NCBI GenBank assembly: GCA_016200765.1
Contig: JACQEC010000199.1
Coordinates: forward strand, 1 to 12,026
Direction: 5' to 3'
DNA length: 12,026 nt
Source: Chloroflexota bacterium
GTDB taxonomy: Bacteria; Chloroflexota; Anaerolineae; JACRMK01
Within the stretch, counting starts at the first letter, position 1. Each line of letters opens with the position of its first letter. The position numbers and the translations under genes are program-made. The notes beneath the pieces are model-generated. The model searched no databases. It saw only the letters and a program-made list of their open reading frames with translations, and was not told where the DNA came from. Positions 1 through 5,801 of the stretch are shown one piece after another.

Positions 1-471
1 GAGCCGCAGTTGGTGGATACGGGCCGCAAACTGTCCAGCACCCCGCCTTTCCCCTACTCGCGCCCGACCGTCGAGGCGCGCAAGTGCGTGTTCAACCTCT
101 GCCCGTGCGGGAACGAGTTTGAGAAAGAGTTCGCCCAATTCCTAGAGCGCGCTGAGGATATAATCGCGTTCGCCAAACTGCCCGATCCGTTCGGGTTCTC
201 CATCGAGTACACGGACGCGGTGAGCAATCTGCGCTACTACGAGCCGGACTTCGTAGCCGTCGCGACCGACGGGACACATCACCTGCTGGAGACCAAAGGG
301 CGAGAGGATATTGACGTGGCCAACAAGGACCGCGCGGCCATGCTCTGGTGCGAGAACGCCGCGCGGCTGACGGGCACGGCCTGGCGCTATCTCAAAGTGC
401 CCCAAAAAGGCTACGAGGAGTTGCAGCCAACGGACTTTGCGGATTTGAGGGCCTTCGCGCCGCCGGCGTAG
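1..471 (+). CDS. Type III-like restriction endonuclease/DEAD-box helicase, C-terminal nuclease part (5' partial)
   Basis: The frame is open from the first base, so only the C-terminal ~156 residues are seen and the helicase part lies to the left. Counting from the Leu codon at position 10, an upstream Glu is in CGNEFEKEF (36-38), Pro-Asp is at 79-80 (YEPDF) and Glu-x-Lys at 94-96 (LETKG). This PD-(D/E)xK arrangement is that of the DNA-cleaving domain at the end of type III restriction (Res) subunits and related helicase-nucleases. The following ANKDRAAMLWCENA and WRYLKVPQK stretches are typical of the same family in Chloroflexota-like genomes (my recognition, not a search). The protein would cut foreign DNA after ATP-dependent translocation, with a methyltransferase partner expected upstream. 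The nuclease residues look intact. The gene ends at TAG 469-471. Which restriction class it belongs to cannot be settled without the N-terminus. Confidence 0.8.
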   Translation, partial: EPQLVDTGRKLSSTPPFPYSRPTVEARKCVFNLCPCGNEFEKEFAQFLERAEDIIAFAKLPDPFGFSIEYTDAVSNLRYYEPDFVAVATDGTHHLLETKGREDIDVANKDRAAMLWCENAARLTGTAWRYLKVPQKGYEELQPTDFADLRAFAPPA

Positions 472-594
472 TCCCATGCGGTACTGACGCAGTGGCAGGA
501 CGCCCTCGGGATAAACGCAAAATCCCGCAAGCACTTTGGCTAATTGCACAACCTAACTCCCTTCTATCTCCGAACCCCGGCCAGAGCGAGATTG

Positions 595-710
595 TGCCTA
601 TTTTATCGGTGTTCCAGAGCGGGTGATGGGAATCGAACCCACGCCGCTTGCTTGGGAAGCAAGAGCACTACCATTATGCTACACCCGCGCGTCGTATGCC
701 TATTTTACCG
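595..710. repeat. 14-bp direct repeats flanking the tRNA gene
   Basis: TGCCTATTTTATCG at 595-608 and TGCCTATTTTACCG at 697-710 match at 13 of 14 bases and lie on either side of the tRNA. The right copy overlaps the probable tRNA -10 box (TAAAAT on the minus strand). A second short direct repeat, CCAGAGCG, occurs at 581-588 and 614-621, the latter across the tRNA 3' end. The rest of 472-617 holds nothing else I recognise. Confidence 0.5.
618..688 (-). tRNA. tRNA-Gly (anticodon CCC)
   Basis: Read on the minus strand this is a 71-nt cloverleaf. The acceptor stem GCGGGTG pairs with CACCCGC, followed by discriminator T, as expected for bacterial tRNA-Gly. The D arm contains GCATAATGGTAGTGC. The anticodon stem CTTGC/GCAAG encloses the 7-base loop TTCCCAA, giving anticodon CCC (reads GGG). 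The T arm is GTGGG-TTCGATT-CCCAT. No variable-arm extension or intron is present, and CCA is not encoded (CTG follows), so it must be added by the CCA-adding enzyme. The 3' end faces the restriction gene. Confidence 0.96.
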
Positions 711-729
711 CAATTCCCGGGCGGCGCAA
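702..729 (-). promoter_or_regulatory. Probable promoter of tRNA-Gly
   Basis: On the minus strand TTGCGC (724-729) and TAAAAT (702-707) are separated by 16 bp. The -10 box ends 13 nt before the tRNA 5' end, a normal distance. The -35 match is modest, so this is inference from position and the -10 match. Confidence 0.45.
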
Positions 730-742
730 AAATAAAGCGAGG

Positions 743-1255
743 CTATCCTTCGATAGGTTCTTCGGCGGGCGCGTTCGACAGGCTCACGGCGGGCGCGGGC
801 GGGGCGATGTCCGGCTGATCGCCGCGCGCGAGACCAATCGCCTGCTGTTCTTCGTCGGAGAGTGTGTAGTCGGACTGCCATTGCGCCAGCGGCTTGGCGT
901 AGACCTTGTTGGTGTCGCGCCGGTGCAAACTGCTCAACACCACGCCGTTGCCGTTCGCGTCGGCCAGCGTCAGCGCGAAGCTCAAGTCGCCGCCAACATC
1001 GTCAAACGGGTTGAAGCGCACGAGGCCGACTTTCTGCAAGGTCAGCGGCAGAGATTCCTGCAAGCGCAGGATCGCCTCGTGGTCTTCGGCCGGGCTGGAC
1101 GGCGCTTCCGCGAGTTTCGCGGCGAGCGTGTCTTGCAGACGCTCGACCCGCCGGTGCACCATCAGCACCCAGATTTCCATGACCAGAACCAGCAATGCCA
1201 GCGCGACCCACATCTCCGCCGCGCGCGATTGAAAAACTTGATTGAGCGTGTCCAA
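743..1255 (-). CDS. DUF4446 family membrane-anchored protein
   Basis: A 170-residue protein starting at TTG (1253-1255). The start is chosen because GGGGAGG lies at 1264-1270, 8 nt upstream, and a TTGACG-N17-TACAAT promoter lies just before it; the longer in-frame start at 1324 would sit upstream of that promoter. One transmembrane helix spans about residues 15-33 (MWVALALLVLVMEIWVLMV), followed by a likely coiled segment rich in Arg, Glu and Leu. The conserved globular part follows: KVGLVRFNPFDDVGGDLSFAL, then NGVVLSSLHRRDTNKVYAKP and a Tyr-x-Leu-Ser-x-Glu-Glu stretch. This is the DUF4446 (PF14584) signature, known in Firmicutes and Chloroflexota and of unknown function. The last ~20 residues (VSLSNAPAEEPIEG) are encoded by two degenerate copies of a dispersed repeat, so they are probably not part of the ancestral fold. 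The gene stands alone; the tRNA follows on the same strand. Confidence 0.85.
   Translation of the reverse strand: MDTLNQVFQSRAAEMWVALALLVLVMEIWVLMVHRRVERLQDTLAAKLAEAPSSPAEDHEAILRLQESLPLTLQKVGLVRFNPFDDVGGDLSFALTLADANGNGVVLSSLHRRDTNKVYAKPLAQWQSDYTLSDEEQQAIGLARGDQPDIAPPAPAVSLSNAPAEEPIEG
747..789. repeat. Two CCTTCGACAGGCTCAGG-family repeat copies in the DUF4446 3' end
   Basis: The copy at 774-786 (TTCGACAGGCTCA) is close to consensus. The copy at 747-760 (CCTTCGATAGGTTC) differs from it at two positions. Both lie in the coding tail of the DUF4446 gene, the second ending 2 nt from its stop codon. Confidence 0.7.
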
Positions 1256-1282
1256 ACTCTTGGCCTCCCCTGTGCGCGCACC

Positions 1283-1311
1283 ATTGTAATCAGAAACCGC
1301 AGGGGCGTCAA
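1283..1311 (-). promoter_or_regulatory. Sigma-70-type promoter for the DUF4446 gene
   Basis: On the minus strand TTGACG (1306-1311) and TACAAT (1283-1288) are separated by exactly 17 bp, each matching consensus at 5 of 6 bases. Transcription would begin near 1276, about 20 nt before the TTG start and just upstream of its ribosome binding site. It sits in the 77-bp gap shared with the divergent pyrophosphatase gene. Confidence 0.7.
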
Positions 1312-1332
1312 AGGCGCGGTGCAATACTCATT

Positions 1333-1965
1333 ATGCCTGAACAGACTTTGCTGATTGCGACCCACAACGCCGGAAAGATGCGCGAGTATGCCGAGATTTT
1401 CGCCGGATTGCGCCTTCGTCTGATGTCGCTGGCGGAGGCCGGCATCGGCTGGCCGGCTGAGGAGACCGGCGCGACTTTTGAGGAGAACGCGCGGCTCAAA
1501 GCCGCCGCCTACTGCGCCGCCAGCGGCTTGCTCACGCTGGCCGACGACTCCGGGCTGGAGGTGGACGCGCTGAACGGCGAGCCGGGCGTTCAGTCGGCGC
1601 GCTACGCGGGGGCGAGCGCCACGTTTGCCGAGCGCATCCGACTGCTGTTGGCGCGGCTAAACGGCGTGCCGCCGAGCCGCCGTCGCGCGCGCTTCCGCTG
1701 TGTGATCGCCATCGCACAGCCGGGCGGTTCGGTGCTGACAGCCGAAGGGGTCTGCGAGGGGGAGATTGGCTTTGAGCCGCGCGGGGAGGGCGGCTTTGGC
1801 TATGACCCGATCTTCTTCCTGCCCCAGTACGGCCAGACAATGGCCGAATTGCCCAGCGCGGAGAAGCATCGTATCAGCCATCGAGGGAAAGCCGCGGCGG
1901 CGGCCAGGCTGATGTTGGAGAGATTAGCGCGCGAAGAGGCCAACCCTTTCGACACGCTCACGTAG
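1333..1965 (+). CDS. rdgB: XTP/dITP diphosphatase (RdgB/HAM1 family)
   Basis: The 210-residue product hydrolyses non-canonical purine nucleoside triphosphates (dITP, XTP, ITP) to monophosphate and pyrophosphate, keeping them out of nucleic acids. Family motifs are complete: substrate-binding THNAGK at 10-15, EENARLKA at 50-57, catalytic LADDSGLEVDAL at 69-80 with the acidic pair D71-D72, NGEPGVQSARYAG at 81-93, FGYDPIF at 155-161 and SHRGKA at 182-187. The length fits the family (about 190-210). The ATG at 1333 places the first beta strand (TLLIAT) correctly, but there is no clear Shine-Dalgarno sequence. The gene is divergent from the DUF4446 gene. Its last 8 bp overlap the 3' end of ruvC on the opposite strand. 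The tail EEANPFDTLT is slightly longer than usual. Confidence 0.95.
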   Translation: MPEQTLLIATHNAGKMREYAEIFAGLRLRLMSLAEAGIGWPAEETGATFEENARLKAAAYCAASGLLTLADDSGLEVDALNGEPGVQSARYAGASATFAERIRLLLARLNGVPPSRRRARFRCVIAIAQPGGSVLTAEGVCEGEIGFEPRGEGGFGYDPIFFLPQYGQTMAELPSAEKHRISHRGKAAAAARLMLERLAREEANPFDTLT

Positions 1966-2461
1966 CAGGTATGCCGTAGACCTCGCGCATGCGCGCCGAT
2001 TGCAGGTGGCAGATGGCAATCGCCAGCGCGTCGGCGGCGTCGTCGGGGCGGGGGATGTCGTCCAGATTGAGGATCATGCGCACCATCTGCTGAACCTGAT
2101 CCTTGGTGGCGCGGCCATAGCCCGCCATCGCTTGCTTCACTTCCAGCGGCGTGTACTCAAACACCGCGACGCCGGCCATCGCCGCCGCCAGCAGGGCAAC
2201 GCCGCGGCCCTGCCCCACGCTAAGCGCGGTGGTGACGTTCTTGTTGAAGAAAAGTTTCTCCACGGCCGCCGCATCCACCCGCGCGCGCGCCAGCAGGTCG
2301 TTCAACTGCAAATAGATAAGCCTCAACCGCTCCGGCATCGGCAAGTTGGCCGGCGTGATGATCGCCCCATACTCGACCAGCCGGAGCGCGTTGCCATCGC
2401 TCTCCACCACGCCGAATCCCGTCGTCGCCGTGCCCGGGTCGAGGCCCAGCACGCGGGTCAT
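1958..2461 (-). CDS. ruvC: Crossover junction endodeoxyribonuclease RuvC
   Basis: The 167-residue Holliday-junction resolvase cuts four-way junctions symmetrically as a dimer during recombinational repair, working with the RuvAB branch-migration motor. The four metal-binding acids are all present: D8 in GLDPG, E68 in AAVEKLFF, and D141 and D144 in RPDDAADALAIA, matching the known D7/E66/D138/D141 pattern of the E. coli enzyme. FFNKN at 71-75 and TPLEVKQAMAGYGRATKDQV at 104-123 are also typical. The ATG overlaps the yebC stop by one base (TGATG), with GGAAG at 2469-2473 seven bases upstream, so translation is probably coupled to yebC. ruvA and ruvB do not follow; the next gene is convergent, so they must be elsewhere if present. 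Confidence 0.96.
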   Translation of the reverse strand: MTRVLGLDPGTATTGFGVVESDGNALRLVEYGAIITPANLPMPERLRLIYLQLNDLLARARVDAAAVEKLFFNKNVTTALSVGQGRGVALLAAAMAGVAVFEYTPLEVKQAMAGYGRATKDQVQQMVRMILNLDDIPRPDDAADALAIAICHLQSARMREVYGIPAT

Positions 2462-3213
2462 CAGGCGGCTTCCAGTTGCGCCAGCACCTCGTCGGTGATG
2501 TCCACGTTCGTGAAGACGGTCTGCACGTCGTCGGTCTCTTCCAGTATCTCGACCAGGCGCATCGTCGCGGCGGCCTCTTCCGGCGGCAATTCCAGATAGT
2601 TCTTCGGCACCATCGCCAGTTCAGCCGATTCGTAGGCGATCTTCTTCTCTTCGAGCGCCTGCTGAACCTTGTGCAGGGCGATGGGCGAGGTGTAGACCTC
2701 CATAGCGCGGCCTTCGATTTTGGCGTCTTCCGCGCCCAGGTCCATGATCTCCAGCGCAAACTCTTCGGGGTCCTTGCCGCGCGCCTCGATCTGGATCACG
2801 CCCTTGTGGTCGAACATCCAGCCGACACTGCCCGCTTCGCCCATGCGGCCGCCGTGGCGGCTCAAGGTGGCGCGCACTGCCGCGACGGTGCGATTGCGGT
2901 TATCGGTCAAGGTCTGGATCATCAAGGCCGAGCCGTGCGGCCCGTAGGCTTCGTATAAGACCTCTTCAAGCGCCGCGCCTTCGAGTTCGCCAGTGCCGCG
3001 TTTGATGGCGCGCTCGATGTTTTCCTTGGGCATCGAGGAGGCGCGAGCCTTGGCGACGGTCAACCGCAGGCGCACATTCGTCTCCTGATCGCCGCCGCCA
3101 CTGCGCGCCGCCATCGTCAGTTCGCGCCCAATCTTGGTAAAGACCTGACCGCGCTTGGCGTCGGCGGCTCCCTTTTTACGTTTTATCGTTGACCATTTGG
3201 AATGACCGGACAT
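2461..3213 (-). CDS. yebC: YebC/PmpR (TACO1) family protein
   Basis: The 250-residue product begins with the family hallmark MSGHSKWSTIKRKKGAADAK and continues through FTKIGRELTMAARSGG, MPKENIERAIKRGTG, YEAYGPHGSALMIQ, LTDNRNRTVAAVR and GSVGWMFDHKG, all in the expected order. The family was long annotated as a transcriptional regulator. More recent work on bacterial YebC and mitochondrial TACO1 supports a ribosome-linked role in translating proline-rich stretches. The sequence cannot tell these roles apart. GGAG at 3221-3224 lies 7 nt before the ATG. The gene heads a two-gene unit with ruvC, a common bacterial neighbourhood. An extended -10 promoter lies about 93 nt upstream of the start. The length is normal and no defect is seen. 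Confidence 0.95.
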   Translation of the reverse strand: MSGHSKWSTIKRKKGAADAKRGQVFTKIGRELTMAARSGGGDQETNVRLRLTVAKARASSMPKENIERAIKRGTGELEGAALEEVLYEAYGPHGSALMIQTLTDNRNRTVAAVRATLSRHGGRMGEAGSVGWMFDHKGVIQIEARGKDPEEFALEIMDLGAEDAKIEGRAMEVYTSPIALHKVQQALEEKKIAYESAELAMVPKNYLELPPEEAAATMRLVEILEETDDVQTVFTNVDITDEVLAQLEAA

Positions 3214-3272
3214 AATAACACTCCACTTCTAGCAGCCATTTCAGGCTGTGTTCGTGTCGCTCTGCCACCGCC

Positions 3273-3291
3273 CCCCCGACTGGATCGGGGG
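3273..3291 (-). repeat. GC-rich hairpin in the yebC leader
   Basis: CCCCCGA (3273-3279) and TCGGGGG (3285-3291) form a perfect 7-bp stem around the 5-base loop CTGGA. It lies between the predicted yebC promoter and its ribosome binding site and is followed by GCTCAGG, which resembles half of the CCTTCGACAGGCTCAGG repeat. No T-run follows on either side, so it is not an ordinary terminator. Confidence 0.6.
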
Positions 3292-3305
3292 CTCAGGCCA
3301 CCGCT

Positions 3306-3314
3306 ATTATAGCA
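3306..3314 (-). promoter_or_regulatory. Extended -10 promoter of yebC-ruvC
   Basis: The minus strand reads TGCTATAAT: a perfect TATAAT (3306-3311) with the upstream TG of an extended -10 element. The region where a -35 box should be (TGGGAC) is a poor match, as tolerated at extended -10 promoters. Transcription would start near 3299. The rest of 3214-3444 shows no gene; I see no clear terminator for the LysM gene there. Confidence 0.65.
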
Positions 3315-3444
3315 CAAGGGCGCGCGGGTCCCACAGCCGTCGGGCGTCCTTTGGCGGCGCGGAGATTGCTTCGCTTCGTCAGGTGAAACAGACAACGCCG
3401 GTGACCTACGATTTTGCGTAATAGCCGGAGGGTTGCGCGCCTTT

Positions 3445-4134
3445 TTACTTCCGCACAGTGTAGCTGTCAATCACCGTGCCGTTGCGGTCTTTGAGGGTGG
3501 CGGTGTCGTTGGCGCCCCATACCGGCGCGGTGCGCCCCCAGTAGAGGTCGGTGGCCGTATCCAGACCGGCTTCGCTGTGCACGCGCACACTGGACGAGGA
3601 TTCCAGCGCGATGTCGGGAAAGATGTAGACGTCGCCGCGCAGGCCGGACAGCGTCCAGCCCTTCAGGTTCAAGCGCGCGCCGAGGTTCTGGATGATGACG
3701 ATTTCACCGGTTGCGCCGGCGCCGGCCGGGCGCACAATCGCGGAAATCCGCAGAATGGGCACCGCCGTGGCCGCGGCGGCGCCAGTCGCGGAGAACAGCG
3801 GCGGGGTGGCGATGTCGGCAGGCGGGATGATCAGCGACTGGCCGACCGCCACCATGTTGGCGTTGCTGATGCTGTTGGCCTGCATCAGCGCCGCCATCGA
3901 GATGTTGAAGTTCGCCGCGATGAGGGAGAGCGTGTCGCCGGGCTTGACGATGTAGGTGAGCGCGGTGGTGCGGCGGGTCGGGCTAACTGCCGGCGCGAGC
4001 GGCCCCCCCTCCGCCGAGCGGCTCACCGGCGGCGGCGTGTACAGCGAAAACGCCGCCAGCACCACGATGGCGCTGACCAGCGTGGAGACCGCGGCATTGA
4101 TCAGAATCAGAAAGAGGGCCTGCTGGCGAGTCAC
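3445..4134 (-). CDS. Membrane-anchored LysM and lamin-tail (LTD) domain protein
   Basis: The 229-residue product starts with GTG at 4132-4134, overlapping the bactofilin stop by four bases (GTGA), so coupled translation is likely. One N-terminal transmembrane helix (about 8-31) is followed by a Pro/Ser-rich linker. A LysM domain spans about 60-104 (YIVKPGDTLSLIAANFNIS to VGQSLIIPP), a peptidoglycan-binding fold. After an Ala-rich linker comes a lamin-tail-like domain (about 127-227): GEIVIIQNLGARLNLKGWTL, the DVYIFPDIALESSSSVRVHS strand pair, and a final TATLKDRNGTVIDSY strand. LTDs in bacteria are Ig-like extracellular domains of uncertain role. The protein probably holds the LTD close to the cell wall. 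Third gene of the M23-bactofilin unit, so a cell-wall organising role is inferred. No catalytic residues are seen. Confidence 0.85.
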   Translation of the reverse strand: MTRQQALFLILINAAVSTLVSAIVVLAAFSLYTPPPVSRSAEGGPLAPAVSPTRRTTALTYIVKPGDTLSLIAANFNISMAALMQANSISNANMVAVGQSLIIPPADIATPPLFSATGAAAATAVPILRISAIVRPAGAGATGEIVIIQNLGARLNLKGWTLSGLRGDVYIFPDIALESSSSVRVHSEAGLDTATDLYWGRTAPVWGANDTATLKDRNGTVIDSYTVRK

Positions 4135-4481
4135 GGGGTGTCGGCGCGGATGGCGCTTTTGCCGCTGAAGATGCCGCCTTCTTCGATCAAGATCGAGCCG
4201 ACCTCGACATCACCCATCACCTGACCGCCGACGAGGATCGCCAACTGGCCCTGCGCGACAATATTGCCCTTCACCTTGCCGGAGACGAGGACATCGTGGC
4301 CGCGCAGGTCGGCCTCAAGGTTTGCCGCCTTGCCGACAATAATGTTGCCATTGGTTTCGATGGAGCCTTTGTACTCGCCCTCAACGCGCACCCCGCCGGA
4401 GCATTTCAGATGGCCGTCAAAAGCGGCACCGGGGCCGAGCAGGGTCTCAAATTTGTCAGTCGGGGGATTGCGGCGGAACAT
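4131..4481 (-). CDS. Bactofilin (polymer-forming cytoskeletal protein)
   Basis: The 116-residue protein has the bactofilin beta-helix core: LGPGAAFDGHLKCSGGVRVEG, then glycine-rich rungs such as YKGSIETNGNIIVGKAANLEADLRG, DVLVSGKVKGNIVAQGQLAIL and GQVMGDVEVGSILIEEGGIFSG. Bactofilins polymerise without nucleotide into membrane-associated filaments that localise cell-wall enzymes. The start is set at ATG 4479-4481 (MFRRNPPTDKFET), the usual short N-terminal tail. A longer frame to 4550 only adds residues encoded by a repeat. No Shine-Dalgarno sequence is present, because the repeat runs up to the ATG. The stop overlaps the LysM-LTD start. The neighbouring M23 peptidase matches the well-known bactofilin/M23 partnership in cell-shape control. 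Confidence 0.92.
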   Translation of the reverse strand: MFRRNPPTDKFETLLGPGAAFDGHLKCSGGVRVEGEYKGSIETNGNIIVGKAANLEADLRGHDVLVSGKVKGNIVAQGQLAILVGGQVMGDVEVGSILIEEGGIFSGKSAIRADTP

Positions 4482-4568
4482 GGCGGATGGCGGATGGCCG
4501 ATGGCGAATGGCCGATGGCTGATAGCCGATAGCCAACCGCTGTCAGCCATTCGCCATCGGCTATTCCG
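4482..4568. repeat. Tandem and inverted repeat block between M23 and bactofilin genes
   Basis: The whole gap is made of variants of ATGGCGAATGGC/ATGGCCGATGGC units. GCCGATGGCGAATGGC at 4497-4512 and its exact reverse complement at 4546-4561 form a 16-bp perfect inverted repeat with a 33-bp spacer that itself holds GATAGCC repeats. It begins at the bactofilin start codon and stops at the M23 stop codon. Confidence 0.85.
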
Positions 4569-5651
4569 TTAGGGCGCTAGATCAAGGAAGCGCACGGGAT
4601 CGAGCGATTGGCCGTTCAGGCGCACCTCGTAGTGAACATGTGGGCCGCTGGCATAGCCGGTCTGGCCGGAACGGGCAATGACGTCGCCGGCCTTCACCCG
4701 CTGGCCGACGGTTACTTTGAGGTCATAGTTGTGGCCGTACAGGGTCGAGTAACCCATGTCGTGGGTGATCTCGACGGTGTTGCCGTAGCCTTCCATCCAG
4801 CCGGAGCGTGTCACCACACCGGCTTTGGTTGCCCGCACCGGCGTGAAATACCAGACGGCAATATCAATGCCCGTGTGCAACTCTCGCACGGCGGGGTTAA
4901 ACAGGGCAGGCCGCCAGCCAAAATCCGACGTGATGCGCCCAACGACCGGCCAGCGGGTGGGCGCGGCGGCCAGCAACTTCAACTGCGCCTCCAGCGCGCT
5001 CTGCGTGGCGCGCTGGCTGGGGTCAATCTTGGAGAGGCGGAAGAGGGTCTGGGTCCCCAGATATTGCAGTTCTTTCTCGGCCCACGGCAGAAGAGGGCGC
5101 ATAGCCTCCAGAGTCTGACTGCTTTCCAGCGCGAGCAGCATAGCGGCAGGCGGCGCGCCGCCCCTCGACAAGCTCAGGCCGCCGCCCGCGAACGCAAGGC
5201 CGTCCGAACGCGGCAGACCCAAGGCCTGACCGGACGCAGGTACGCCCGTTCGCAGGAGCGATTTCGGCGCCGGGGTCGCGGTCGGCGGGAGCGGGGTGGC
5301 CTGCGGCAAGCTGAGCAGTTGGCGCACCTGATCGGACAGCTTGCGGATGCGCTCGAAATCGGCCTGCATCTGCTGGACTTCGTCGGCGAGCGACTTCACA
5401 TCGTCCTGCTGGGTCAGGATGGTTGAGCGCAACCCCCGCCCGCGCTCGGCGTTGATCTGTTGCTCTTGCGCCATGATCTCATAGCGGTTGGCCAGTTCGC
5501 GGTAGCGGAAGCCAAAGTAGGCCACGCCAAGCAGCAGACCGACGAGCACGATCGCCACCGAGGACACCAACGACCGCGGCAGGCTCAAGCTGATAGGCGG
5601 CCGATCGTTATGGGGAACGATCAGTATGGTCAGACGATGATCTTTTTTCAT
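4569..5651 (-). CDS. Membrane-anchored M23 family murein endopeptidase (LytM/EnvC-like)
   Basis: The start is ATG 5649-5651 (MKKDHRLTIL), giving 360 residues. A TTG start at 5693 is unlikely because the promoter TTGACA-N17-TAAGAT overlaps it. A short cytoplasmic N-terminus is followed by a transmembrane helix (about 27-48), a coiled coil (about 51-114), a Pro/Thr linker with a repeat-derived GLSLSRGG (158-165), a helical region, and the M23 domain (about 237-350). Zinc and catalytic residues are all present: H259 and D263 in HTGID, H307 in LYGH, and H338/H340 in GPHVH. It should therefore be an active zinc peptidase cutting peptidoglycan cross-bridges outside the membrane, unlike degenerate EnvC-type activators. 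It heads a probable operon with bactofilin and the LysM-LTD protein, suggesting that bactofilin filaments position it. Confidence 0.92.
   Translation of the reverse strand: MKKDHRLTILIVPHNDRPPISLSLPRSLVSSVAIVLVGLLLGVAYFGFRYRELANRYEIMAQEQQINAERGRGLRSTILTQQDDVKSLADEVQQMQADFERIRKLSDQVRQLLSLPQATPLPPTATPAPKSLLRTGVPASGQALGLPRSDGLAFAGGGLSLSRGGAPPAAMLLALESSQTLEAMRPLLPWAEKELQYLGTQTLFRLSKIDPSQRATQSALEAQLKLLAAAPTRWPVVGRITSDFGWRPALFNPAVRELHTGIDIAVWYFTPVRATKAGVVTRSGWMEGYGNTVEITHDMGYSTLYGHNYDLKVTVGQRVKAGDVIARSGQTGYASGPHVHYEVRLNGQSLDPVRFLDLAP
5163..5178. repeat. CCTTCGACAGGCTCAGG-family repeat inside the M23 gene
   Basis: CCTCGACAAGCTCAGG lies within the M23 coding region and is read on the minus strand as Leu-Ser-Leu-Ser-Arg in the linker between the coiled coil and the helical region, where an insertion would do little harm. 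Confidence 0.75.
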
Positions 5652-5680
5652 GATAGGAGTGCGCCCTGCCGACGGCCAGA

Positions 5681-5709
5681 ATCTTAACCACAACCGCCCA
5701 ACCTGTCAA
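5681..5709 (-). promoter_or_regulatory. Sigma-70-type promoter of the M23-bactofilin-LysM operon
   Basis: On the minus strand a perfect TTGACA (5704-5709) is followed after 17 bp by TAAGAT (5681-5686, 4 of 6 matches). Transcription would begin near 5674, leaving a leader of about 22 nt before the ATG at 5651. This decides the M23 start codon. Confidence 0.75.
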
Positions 5710-5801
5710 ATCTGCCCCAGCTAGCCTTCACGTTTTCATAACCTGTAAACGAGCCTCTTTCCGGCGGGTGGAACTTTTATGTCACGAGCGTTGTACTTTA
5801 G

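Noticed and set aside
472..543. Possible readthrough extension of the restriction gene: the same frame stays open after the TAG for 23 codons (SHAVLTQWQDALGIN...) to TAA at 541.
   Set aside because: The protein already ends where this family normally ends (after FADL), and a 23-codon open stretch in GC-rich DNA is expected by chance.
3433..4224. Open frame of 263 codons on the plus strand across LysM-LTD and bactofilin genes.
   Set aside because: Arg/Gly/His-rich shadow of the real minus-strand genes with no recognisable domain.
4482..4550. Longer bactofilin N-terminus starting at 4550.
   Set aside because: The added residues are translated repeat DNA, and bactofilins usually start close to the MFRRN-like tail.
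4482..4568. Intrinsic terminator between the M23 and bactofilin genes.
   Set aside because: The inverted repeat has a long spacer and no T-run, and the three genes look like one operon.
5652..5693. TTG start for the M23 protein at 5693 adding 14 residues.
   Set aside because: A good TTGACA-N17-TAAGAT promoter overlaps it, so the transcript would begin downstream of that codon.
5769..5792. ECF-sigma-like promoter TGGAAC-N14-CGTT before the lipoprotein gene.
   Set aside because: The spacer is shorter than usual for this class (about 16), and the match is short enough to be chance; noted only as a possibility.
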